The notes under the pieces: model-generated
The model's database searches: none
What the model was told of the DNA's origin: nothing
The model's input: the letters and a program-made list of their open reading frames with translations, nothing else
Program-made: the position numbers and the translations under genes
DNA from: Gammaproteobacteria bacterium
GTDB taxonomy: Bacteria; Pseudomonadota; Gammaproteobacteria; HyVt-429
Direction of reading: 5' to 3'
Length of the DNA: 64,000 nt
Assembly: GCA_013152415.1 (NCBI GenBank)
Contig: JAADGI010000029.1
Location: forward strand, 1 to 64,000
In this document: in pieces, positions 1 through 8,447 of the stretch
How positions within the stretch are numbered: the stretch's first letter is position 1
How the letters are laid out: every line of letters begins with the position of its first letter

Positions 1-90
1 TGTATTTTAAATGATTGACTGAATCTTGTTCCCATTCTTAGGGCCCTCTAACTGATAAATTAGAGGCGACAACTATCCTGACACAGGGGG

Positions 91-1704
91 CTTAGTAAGT
101 CCCGCCGGTCCGCCTGTCACTATAAAAAGAGAACCTTCCGTCGCAACGGACTCTCGTCCCTCAGTAAGTCACGCCCCTATGGTGAAAAGTACCAACACTA
201 TTGGAGCGCTGTCGCAACGGACTCTCGTCCCTCAGTAAGTCACGCCCTTAAAAGGAGAAAGAAAATGCTGATGAAAAGAACGTCGCAACGGACTCTCGTC
301 CCTTAGTAAGTCCCGCCCCCGACTCCGTGACGAGTGGCAATTGGGGCGTGTCGCAACGGACTCTCGTCCCTTAGTAAGTCCCGCCTACAAAATGCCGCCA
401 TCAAAATGTTCAACCCTCGGTCGCAACGGACTCTCGTCCCTTAGTAAGTCCCGCCCATATCTTTGCCTCCATATGTGCCAGCTATTGCAGTCGCAACGGA
501 CTCTCGTCCCTTAGTAAGTCCCGCCTTCTTTTCGCAGTTCATTCGTGAAAGAGTAGTAGAGTCGCAACGGACTCTCGTCCCTTAGTAAGTCCCGCCCTAG
601 AAGAAGTGCTTCCCAGAAACTAGCGGACTTAGTCGCAACGGACTCTCGTCCCTTAGTAAGTCCCGCCTTTAGGAGGGCATATCATGAAGGTAATTAAAGG
701 GTCGCAACGGACTCTCGTCCCTTAGTAAGTCCCGCCAGAAGTTACGCAAAGGCCAGTATTTTTACTGCGGTCGCAACGGACTCTCGTCCCTTAGTAAGTC
801 CCGCCAACAATACTGTCCTCATACATTCCCCTATGTCCGTCGCAACGGACTCTCGTCCCTTAGTAAGTCCCGCCTCCTCGAGCATGACGTACCTGGCCTT
901 GGGCAGCAGTCGCAACGGACTCTCGTCCCTTAGTAAGTCCCGCCACAAATGAGAGTCTTCATTATCGTAATTGGTGGGTCGCAACGGACTCTCGTCCCTT
1001 AGTAAGTCCCGCCGCTCGTCGGTTTCGTAATCGCTCCTATTGTGAGTGTCGCAACGGACTCTCGTCCCTTAGTAAGTCCCGCCGGAACGTTCAAAGTACA
1101 TTTAGCACCATGAAGTAGGTCGCAACGGACTCTCGTCCCTTAGTAAGTCCCGCCTGCTCTAACTATCATTGCGTTTGGCGCGGAAGTCGCAACGGACTCT
1201 CGTCCCTTAGTAAGTCCCGCCGCAAAGGACGGGCAGTTGTTCTCGTCTCATGAGTCGCAACGGACTCTCGTCCCTTAGTAAGTCCCGCCAATAATCTATT
1301 GCAAGGAGTCCTTTGATGAAAGTCGCAACGGACTCTCGTCCCTTAGTAAGTCCCGCCAATATTATGTACTAGACAATATTCTTAGATAAAAGTCGCAACG
1401 GACTCTCGTCCCTTAGTAAGTCCCGCCATTGTTGCCGGCCCGAAGTGCGTGCCGCTTTGGTCGCAACGGACTCTCGTCCCTTAGTAAGTCCCGCCCCTGT
1501 AAAGCACTCAGAAAGATGTCTCTTGATGGTCGCAACGGACTCTCGTCCCTTAGTAAGTCCCGCCGAAACTATCGAAATCATTGATTTTCTACAGGAGAGT
1601 CGCAACGGACTCTCGTCCCTTAGTAAGTCCCGCCGATTCCTGAAAAGATAATCAAAATCGCTTTTAGTGTCGCAACGGACTCTCGTCCCTTAGTAAGTCC
1701 CGCC
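91..1704 (-). CRISPR. CRISPR array: 23 full 36-bp repeats (140-175 through 1669-1704), 22 spacers of 31-35 bp, plus a truncated 16-bp trailer repeat at 91-106
   Basis: Repeat on + strand: GTCGCAACGGACTCTCGTCCCTTAGTAAGTCCCGCC; starts at 140,211,282,350,420,490,561,632,701,770,839,909,978,1048,1119,1186,1254,1322,1392,1460,1529,1599,1669. Degenerate repeats at the left end place the leader on the right, so transcription is most likely on the - strand (crRNA repeat GGCGGGACTTACTAAGGGACGAGAGTCCGTTGCGAC). Confidence 0.98.
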
Positions 1705-1865
1705 AGGGCACCGCTAAGTACCTGTTTTCGGGGTTGTTCTGCCCCGTATTTGGCGGATCGAACGGACCACTCTCTTTGTGCAGTGTTCTCATGGCGTTTC
1801 TCACTTGCAACCCCTTGATAGTAAACCTATGGCGTGATGTTGTCACCTGCCCAGACCTCACTCCT
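1705..1865 (-). promoter_or_regulatory. Putative CRISPR leader between the array and cas2
   Basis: Non-coding ~160 bp between the last consensus repeat and the cas2 stop; lies opposite the degenerate-repeat end. Confidence 0.6.
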
Positions 1866-2153
1866 TTACACCACGATGACCGCTGGATAGTCCATTATTT
1901 CTGACCCATCCAGGCTGAAGGACTCGCGCAGTGTGTTGCCGTTCATGCGATAGAAGCGGATGTTGGCGGGGTCCTCGTAGCGTCGGCACAGGCCATTTAA
2001 GCGCCCACGCAGTCGCCGCATCTGGGTGGTGTTGCGCATGGCCAGTTCAAAGACGGAGTGTTGTACGCGAAAACCATGCCTCATTAACTCCTTTACCACC
2101 CGGTAGCGCAGGCGGTCGTGATGGACATCGAAACAGGCCAAGTAGTATTGCAT
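1866..2153 (-). CDS. cas2: CRISPR-associated endoribonuclease Cas2
   Basis: 95 aa; MQYYLACFDVHHDRLRYRVVKELMRHGFRVQHSVFELAM pattern typical of Cas2; adjacent to cas1 fusion and array. Confidence 0.93.
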   Translation of the reverse strand: MQYYLACFDVHHDRLRYRVVKELMRHGFRVQHSVFELAMRNTTQMRRLRGRLNGLCRRYEDPANIRFYRMNGNTLRESFSLDGSEIMDYPAVIVV

Positions 2154-2156
2154 GGT

Positions 2157-5081
2157 TTATCTCTCCCTATAAGGCCGGAATGCACTTTCTTCCCGCAACC
2201 ATGCGATCAACGAACGATTCTGCCGGTGCAGGTGGCCGTGCAGGCCCCGTGGACGGTCGTCGCCCCAGGCTGTGACCCCGGCAACAAAGCGTTCTTGCAA
2301 CACGCGCAGGTAATCGCGCAAGGCGGTCCGTTCCATTTCGCAACGCCCACCGCGCATGGAGAAGTTGTCGGGGCTAATCATGCGCTTGCGGATGATGTGC
2401 AAGGCGGTGCGCTCTACCAAGTGGCGGAAAGGCTCCATCATGTCCGAGGCCAAGGCGGCATGACCGGCACGGCGCTGATGGTAAACGCCCAGGGCCGACA
2501 GCAGACCGTCTACGCGCAGAGCGGCATCGGTGTGGGCGTAGAGAATGCTGTAGCCAAGATCAAGCAGGACGTTGAATGGGTCGAGGGCGGGGTGCCGTTG
2601 ACGCCGTTTAAAGTTCCATTCAGACCCAAGAACGGTACGGATACCGGCGAAAAACTCACGGGTCGCCTCGCCCTCTACGCCGTTCAACTCGGCGATGTCG
2701 GCGACCTCCAGGGCCTTGTCCGCAGCCCGCTTGAGCCGGGGACGGGCGGCCTGGGCGTCTAATGGCAGGCGGCGCAACACCTCGCGAAGATTGCGGATGC
2801 GGGCGGCCACCAGTTCCCGGGCCGGTTCCAGTCCGTGGGCTGTCTCCAGCAAGCGGTCTAATTGTAAGCGCCACAGGGCCAACCGGCCTGCCTCGTGGGC
2901 GGCGGAGGTCGCCACACCAAGGTACTCACCCGAACGGCGGACGAAATGTACCGGCACGCCACGGCGCATGGCCCCGCGCAGTGCCGGGGTGGTGATATGC
3001 TGCGGCCCGACCAGAACCAGGGACTCGAGGGTGTCCACAGGACGGTCCAGAAGTATCTCGCCCTCCCGGGAGACCCGCAGATGACCCTCGCTGATAGCGA
3101 CTGTCGATGGCTTGCCGGTAACGGCCACCAGGGCGCCCACCTCCTCTACCCCAACCAGCGTGGGTGCTGCCGGTGTGTGCCCCACCAGGCGCTCTACAAG
3201 TTGCTCCACGCGTTCCGCCTTCTCCACCGGGTTGAGTGCCAAACGGGTCTCACAATTGTGCCTGTTTGGAAGGGGCTTGGCTGTGGTTGGCTGTGCCGGT
3301 GGATCATCCGTGACTTCGCCTTGTTTGAAGTACAGACCGAGATAACGAAAGCCCTGCTCAAAATCGGTCTCGGCAGTTTTGTCTTCGCGCAACATCAGCT
3401 TTAGCTCGGCCAGGGAACGGCGTACTTCGGCCTCGGCGTCTTCCAGGCGGGTCGCGTCTTTACAGAGCACGACAAAGTCGTCGGCATAGCGGATCATCTT
3501 GAAGTTTTCCGCCGCCAGGTCGCGGTCGAAATCGTCCAGGACAAGATTTGACAGCAGGGGGCTGAGCGGTGACCCCTGTGGCAACCCACGTAAACGGGTG
3601 AGTTCACGGCCCTCGGCGATCAGCGGGGCGCGCATCCAGGCAAGACAATGGTCCACGACCGGGTCATGCCGGTACAGGGCGCGCAGCCGCACTTCGATGT
3701 CGTGCCAATCGACACTGGTAAAAAAATCCTCAATGTCGGACTCGAAGACGTAACAATAGCCCGCCTCCCAGGCCCGGCGAATGGCCTCGGCGGCACTGTG
3801 GCGCGAGTGGCCCCGACGGTAGCCGTGGCTGTTGCGGTGAAAGTATTTGTTGAGCGCGGGGGCGAGCACCTGGACCACGGCACGTTGGGCAACGCGCTCG
3901 GCAAAGAGGGGCACCGCCAACATGCGCTGGCCACCGTTCTTTTTGGGCAGGGATCGCAGATGCAGCGAATCGACCTGGCTGTCTCCCGGCCGCAGCCGTG
4001 CCGTGAGGTCCTCTTTGTGCTTGTCCGTCAGCAGGCGTGGTTCCCGTTTGTTACGGGTGGCGGCGATGCGCCAAGCCTGCTCCAGATTATAGTCGAGGGC
4101 GGCCCGTTGCAGCAGCGAGGCAGCGGGTCTCAAGAGGGGCACGGCGTTGGCGGTCTCACCGTCGACCGTCTCCAACCGGTAGCGGCCCAGACCGAAGGCG
4201 GGTTGTTCACCCATGCCCAGGTGCTGGCCCAACACCAGGCAACCGATATGAAATGTGGACAGGTCAGGCAACGGTGGGAACTGCAGTTCTCCCAACAGAC
4301 CGCTCAGGTGCTTCCAACGGGCACCGCTCTTGTAGCTGTCCTCGACCCAAAAGACGCGGCATTCGCTAAAGTTACAAGCAGCGGCCTTTGGGGTCGGCTT
4401 GGGTTCCTCATGGCCATGGTGCTGGATCAACGCGCGCAGGGCCTCGACATTACGGTGCAACAAAAAATCTGCATCCAGGTCGCCGGGGTTACTGCAATAG
4501 CGGGGCTTGCCGTCGGTCGACTCCCGTTGCTCCCGTACCGCTGCGGGCAGCAACATGCGCAGGGGCGAGGTCCAGCGCCATACCAGTGGGTGTTCATGAA
4601 TATAGGCCTGCCACAGGTTCAGTTCGTGTTGGAAGCGCTCCCCGTCGTAGGAAATGAACCGTTCCGGATCGAAGTCGTCGCCCGTGGCCAGCCGATCACG
4701 AATAGACACCAGCCGCAGATTACCGCGAAAGGGATCATTGCGCCGTTTGTCCCGCTGGGCGGAGGCAGGTAAACCCTCCAGTTTTTGAATAAGCACCCGC
4801 AACAACGGCAGACCAGGCTCGAACGCGGTGATGCCGAACCGGTAACGCTCACCGGAACGGTAAAACACCCGCCCGTCCTCAGCGCTCTCCACCAACAACT
4901 TACCGGCATAACTCACCCCCCGGGCGTCAATCAGGGTACGGATAAAGCCCGTCAACTGCCCCCGGTGAAAAAACGGTAGACGGGTGGACTCGGTAAACTC
5001 AAGCGTGATCTCGAGGCAATAGAAGGGAAGGATTTTGGGGAGCCAGTCGGTCCGAAGTTTCGCGCTGTTGCCTGACATCAA
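2157..5081 (-). CDS. Cas6-reverse transcriptase-Cas1 fusion protein
   Basis: 974 aa. N-terminal RAMP/Cas6-like part ending in glycine-rich loop GMGEQPAFGLGRYRL (~4190-4230); group II intron-like RT with SDIEDFFTSVDW, GLPQGSPLSPLLSNL and YADD (3477-3488); C-terminal Cas1 (RPVDTLESLVLVGPQHITTPALRGAMRRGVPVHFV, NGVEGEATREFF, GVYHQRRAGHAALASDMMEPFR). Confidence 0.93.
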   Translation of the reverse strand: MMSGNSAKLRTDWLPKILPFYCLEITLEFTESTRLPFFHRGQLTGFIRTLIDARGVSYAGKLLVESAEDGRVFYRSGERYRFGITAFEPGLPLLRVLIQKLEGLPASAQRDKRRNDPFRGNLRLVSIRDRLATGDDFDPERFISYDGERFQHELNLWQAYIHEHPLVWRWTSPLRMLLPAAVREQRESTDGKPRYCSNPGDLDADFLLHRNVEALRALIQHHGHEEPKPTPKAAACNFSECRVFWVEDSYKSGARWKHLSGLLGELQFPPLPDLSTFHIGCLVLGQHLGMGEQPAFGLGRYRLETVDGETANAVPLLRPAASLLQRAALDYNLEQAWRIAATRNKREPRLLTDKHKEDLTARLRPGDSQVDSLHLRSLPKKNGGQRMLAVPLFAERVAQRAVVQVLAPALNKYFHRNSHGYRRGHSRHSAAEAIRRAWEAGYCYVFESDIEDFFTSVDWHDIEVRLRALYRHDPVVDHCLAWMRAPLIAEGRELTRLRGLPQGSPLSPLLSNLVLDDFDRDLAAENFKMIRYADDFVVLCKDATRLEDAEAEVRRSLAELKLMLREDKTAETDFEQGFRYLGLYFKQGEVTDDPPAQPTTAKPLPNRHNCETRLALNPVEKAERVEQLVERLVGHTPAAPTLVGVEEVGALVAVTGKPSTVAISEGHLRVSREGEILLDRPVDTLESLVLVGPQHITTPALRGAMRRGVPVHFVRRSGEYLGVATSAAHEAGRLALWRLQLDRLLETAHGLEPARELVAARIRNLREVLRRLPLDAQAARPRLKRAADKALEVADIAELNGVEGEATREFFAGIRTVLGSEWNFKRRQRHPALDPFNVLLDLGYSILYAHTDAALRVDGLLSALGVYHQRRAGHAALASDMMEPFRHLVERTALHIIRKRMISPDNFSMRGGRCEMERTALRDYLRVLQERFVAGVTAWGDDRPRGLHGHLHRQNRSLIAWLREESAFRPYRER

Positions 5082-8000
5082 TCGGGAGAATCGATTTCTG
5101 AGATAGGCTGTATCAGGGTAATTCTCTTTTTGACTTCAATGTAGAGAACTTCAATGTTTAGCGTAGCGTCCTTATCTCTCACAAACTCTTTCGCTTTGCC
5201 TGTTAATTCTTTCTCTTTTCCACCGATCTTCCATTTTTCCTCTGTAGAATCAAATGAAAGCCATCCGATGTTAGCGCCCCCTCTGCCTTGATGGAATGAG
5301 AAATAAGAAGGAACACAACCATCCGAATACAATTTCTCCGGGTTAGGCAGTTTATTATTAACCACATGCCAAGCGAAGAGCTCACGTTCAGACCAGGCAC
5401 GTATTAGAGGATCGTTACTGTACAAGGCATAACGCTGTGCCTTTGTCAGCGGATAGGTAATTAACTCATTTTCATCTCGTTGTTTCCCGATCTCTTGCAA
5501 GCATCGCAGTGTGCCGGGATCAACCAGTCTGCCGAGGTCATTGGGGTCTGATATAAAATCGCTGATAGATTTATCTTCCATGGCGACACCGTTTTCCTGT
5601 GTAAAACAGTCCTTTATATTTCGCTCTTTGATGCACTTTACCTCGACCCTCACAGACCCTAAGCCCAGGGGCTTGCCCAAGCCCAGTTTGTGCAGAAACT
5701 CACCTCCCGGCGCGATAGCGGTCAGCAGCAGCTTCATTTCATGATCGTTCAGGTTGTAGTAATGGATAGCAAACGTGAACGCCTGATTTCTTACAATTGG
5801 TTGGCATTTGGTTTTCTGTCCCTTGTTGTTCCCGATATCCAACGTTGCATAGCTATTCGGACTGACATCGTCCGGGCATTGACGCAGGTATTCCTTGCGG
5901 CCATTGGGAACAAGATGGCTACCTTCCTTGTGAAAATAAAGGTATTCCGATGGTGGTTCTGGCGAGGATAGAATCTTGATCGTCACTTGTTCTCTGCGCT
6001 CTGGATCATTGTTATTATCAATGAATTTCGCATCGGTAAAACGCAGACGGGAAGCAAGGTTCCTTTGCTTGCCTGGGGCGTTACTCGTATCTTCTTCCAC
6101 CACGCCCAGCAGCACCTCCGCTGGCGTCAGCCAATCCACACCACGTTTGATGCTGCCCCAAGGCAACAAGGCTTTACTTACGAAATTAAACGCGTCATGG
6201 GATGTTAAATAGTAAAAGGGTTTTCGCCAGATGGATGAGGGGCTAATTTCCGAGACTATAGCGTTGTCCGTTTTGTAGAAAATAGTTTTGCCCACCAGTT
6301 TTTCCATTGCAGGTTTTTCTATTATGCCTGGTGTTTTCAGGATATTTTCATATGTGGCAATGACATCAGGCGGCACATCGAGATCATTTGCTTCTCCTTC
6401 TGCCTGGATTTGCCATTGCTCCCCGTTTTTTATGAGCACCCCCTTACGCGTTAATCGTTCATTTTGAGATTTTCGTACACTGAAATAACGATTCTCCAAC
6501 ACCCGCAAACTGGACTGGCTCAGCGTTTCGATGACATTACCGATCATGCCCCGCAGGCTGTTGGCGGGGAAGGCGACGTAACCTGCGTGGCGGTAGGCAT
6601 GAACCGTGGTTTCTTTCTCCTTATCCGGTTGTTCATGCTCATTGCCCACCAGGGTGTCGGTGACGGTTGTCAATGTGCAAGCAATTATTCCGGTATGCCG
6701 TTCCGGGATATAGAGATCGTGGCGAATTCCTTTTTCTTTGATGTCATCATACGCCGGGCAATTACCGTCATTCCATAGTGCCTTGACCGGCACGAAGGCG
6801 TAGGGGTTCAGTTGTTTGCCATTGGCCCGATTGATCGTGGGTGTTCCATCCTCCACGACCGAAGGAATTTTATGTTCCGGCTCGCCACCGCAATCATCTG
6901 CTGTGGTCTTCTTTGTGGCTTCCTGTTTACTATTTTTGTAGTCTTCATCGATTGTCTGCTTGAGTGCCTCAACCCACTCAGAAGGATTATTGGCCACTTC
7001 TGGCCCGAATCCATTTGAGATTACAGTGGCGAGATCGATCTTTTTGCCCTTCTCGTCCTTTTCGACAAGTTTTAACAAACCATAGCCCTTGGCCTTACCC
7101 CAACCGACCCAGAAATGGCCATCGGTGATCTCGCGCAGGGCAAGGTAGAGCAGGCCACACTGCCAATCCTCCCATTTATCCTTTTTGTGGAGAATCAGGC
7201 CGCCACCCTCAAGCTTGCTCCCCGGTGGGATGGCGCATGCACAATAGAGCGCCCCGTCCTTCACACCCCCGGTAAAACGGTCGATGGCAATGAAGAACTG
7301 CGTGTGGACATCGTCACCCTTATAGACGGGGGCCTTCCATTGGACCCGGCTTGCCTGGTTTGTGTCACCAAAAATCTTGCTAACCAACGGGTTGGCCTCT
7401 TCGACCGCCTTGTTGGGATCGTCGATTCGATTGTTGATCAGAGTGGCGGCAATGCGGGTAGCGATGTCACGCAAGGCGCCGGTGAGGCTTTCCGGCGGCA
7501 AAGTCGCCTTCTGGTCTGCATTTCGGTAACACACCAAATCGGGTAGACCCTGATCCTCTTTCTCATGGTTTCCCTTCCGTTTCTTTGGTGCCTGGCCCGG
7601 ATCGTGGACGAGGACGGGCTGCTGGGTGATGAGTGTTAATGGAACGTCCAGCAACTGTTTTTCAATAGAAGCAATACTTACATCAACAGAGTCACCGAAT
7701 AACACGTCGATATCTCTCTTATCATTATCCTTCACAAACCAGTTATGGATTGCGTCGGTGGAGATGCTCCGGTAACTGCATTTCTCAACCTCGAGCACAC
7801 CCCAGGACTTGGTCTTTTTCGCACCCAGGCCGTGGGTCAGATCGCCATCCCAACGTTTCAGAGCCTCAATAAGACCGTCGATTTCGCTCTCATCCACCCA
7901 GTCCATTTCCAGTTCGGCGGTAAAGCGCGCACCCTGCGGATAGACCTCGTGATAAAATAGGCCCTTCCCGTCCTGGGTACCCGTCTCTGGTCTGATTTTG

Positions 8001-8443
8001 ATACCGCTGCGCAGCCCCGTCATGCGATCCGGATGCCAATAACTGACTAGCGTGGGGTCGCAACCATCATAACGCGCATCCATGACCCGGACGCAGCCTC
8101 CCCGGTGTTCTCCGGAGCCGATATCGTCCGGGCCAAAAAGTTCTTTTCGGCAATCGTTATTGCGCGTCAATCCTCGGCGCAGGAATCCACGCAAGGTGCT
8201 GCCAGGCAGGACGAGCCGCTCCGACGGTCGTGTGTAACAGCATTGGTATGTGCCATTTTCTTTCAGATTTTCTTTGCTCGCAATATCTCTTTCCGATCCA
8301 TAAATTTTGCAACGTTCCGCTTCGATCTTGACCGCCTCACGCCCGTCGCCGACATGAACATCGGTCTTACAAACGAGTTCGACAATGAACTGCACACGAT
8401 AATATCGTCTCTCGTGCTTTTCGCTGGTTCTGGTCTCGGGCAT
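5078..8443 (-). CDS. Type III RAMP fusion protein with apparently three Cas7/Csm3-like units (C-terminal unit resembling the TIGR03986 RAMP family)
   Basis: ~1121 aa from the ATG at 8443 (ORF track extends to 8500). Three RAMP-like signatures: GSTLRGFLRRGLTR...GLGAKKTKSWG; PESLTGALRD...FIAIDRFTGGVKDGALY...WGKAKGYGLLKL; PANSLRGMIGNVIE...LGLGKPLGLGSVRVEV. ATGA overlap with the Cas6-RT-Cas1 gene. Confidence 0.85.
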   Translation of the reverse strand: MPETRTSEKHERRYYRVQFIVELVCKTDVHVGDGREAVKIEAERCKIYGSERDIASKENLKENGTYQCCYTRPSERLVLPGSTLRGFLRRGLTRNNDCRKELFGPDDIGSGEHRGGCVRVMDARYDGCDPTLVSYWHPDRMTGLRSGIKIRPETGTQDGKGLFYHEVYPQGARFTAELEMDWVDESEIDGLIEALKRWDGDLTHGLGAKKTKSWGVLEVEKCSYRSISTDAIHNWFVKDNDKRDIDVLFGDSVDVSIASIEKQLLDVPLTLITQQPVLVHDPGQAPKKRKGNHEKEDQGLPDLVCYRNADQKATLPPESLTGALRDIATRIAATLINNRIDDPNKAVEEANPLVSKIFGDTNQASRVQWKAPVYKGDDVHTQFFIAIDRFTGGVKDGALYCACAIPPGSKLEGGGLILHKKDKWEDWQCGLLYLALREITDGHFWVGWGKAKGYGLLKLVEKDEKGKKIDLATVISNGFGPEVANNPSEWVEALKQTIDEDYKNSKQEATKKTTADDCGGEPEHKIPSVVEDGTPTINRANGKQLNPYAFVPVKALWNDGNCPAYDDIKEKGIRHDLYIPERHTGIIACTLTTVTDTLVGNEHEQPDKEKETTVHAYRHAGYVAFPANSLRGMIGNVIETLSQSSLRVLENRYFSVRKSQNERLTRKGVLIKNGEQWQIQAEGEANDLDVPPDVIATYENILKTPGIIEKPAMEKLVGKTIFYKTDNAIVSEISPSSIWRKPFYYLTSHDAFNFVSKALLPWGSIKRGVDWLTPAEVLLGVVEEDTSNAPGKQRNLASRLRFTDAKFIDNNNDPERREQVTIKILSSPEPPSEYLYFHKEGSHLVPNGRKEYLRQCPDDVSPNSYATLDIGNNKGQKTKCQPIVRNQAFTFAIHYYNLNDHEMKLLLTAIAPGGEFLHKLGLGKPLGLGSVRVEVKCIKERNIKDCFTQENGVAMEDKSISDFISDPNDLGRLVDPGTLRCLQEIGKQRDENELITYPLTKAQRYALYSNDPLIRAWSERELFAWHVVNNKLPNPEKLYSDGCVPSYFSFHQGRGGANIGWLSFDSTEEKWKIGGKEKELTGKAKEFVRDKDATLNIEVLYIEVKKRITLIQPISEIDSPD

Positions 8444-8447
8444 CCTG

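Noticed and set aside
140-1704. Open reading frames across most spacers on the + strand (e.g. LVGFVIAPIVS, ALTIIAFGAE) as evidence of coding-strand bias
   Set aside because: At ~33 nt an open frame is expected by chance on either strand; only the SD-ATG arrangements were kept as weak evidence.
742-1861. ORFs with repeated AGLTKGRESVAT / WRDLLRDESPLR peptides
   Set aside because: These are translations of the CRISPR repeats, not repeat proteins.
2118-4772. Long + strand ORFs (214 aa at 2118, 374 aa at 3648 and others) opposite Cas6-RT-Cas1
   Set aside because: Antisense to a clear conserved CDS in GC-rich DNA; no recognisable motifs; typical spurious ORFs.
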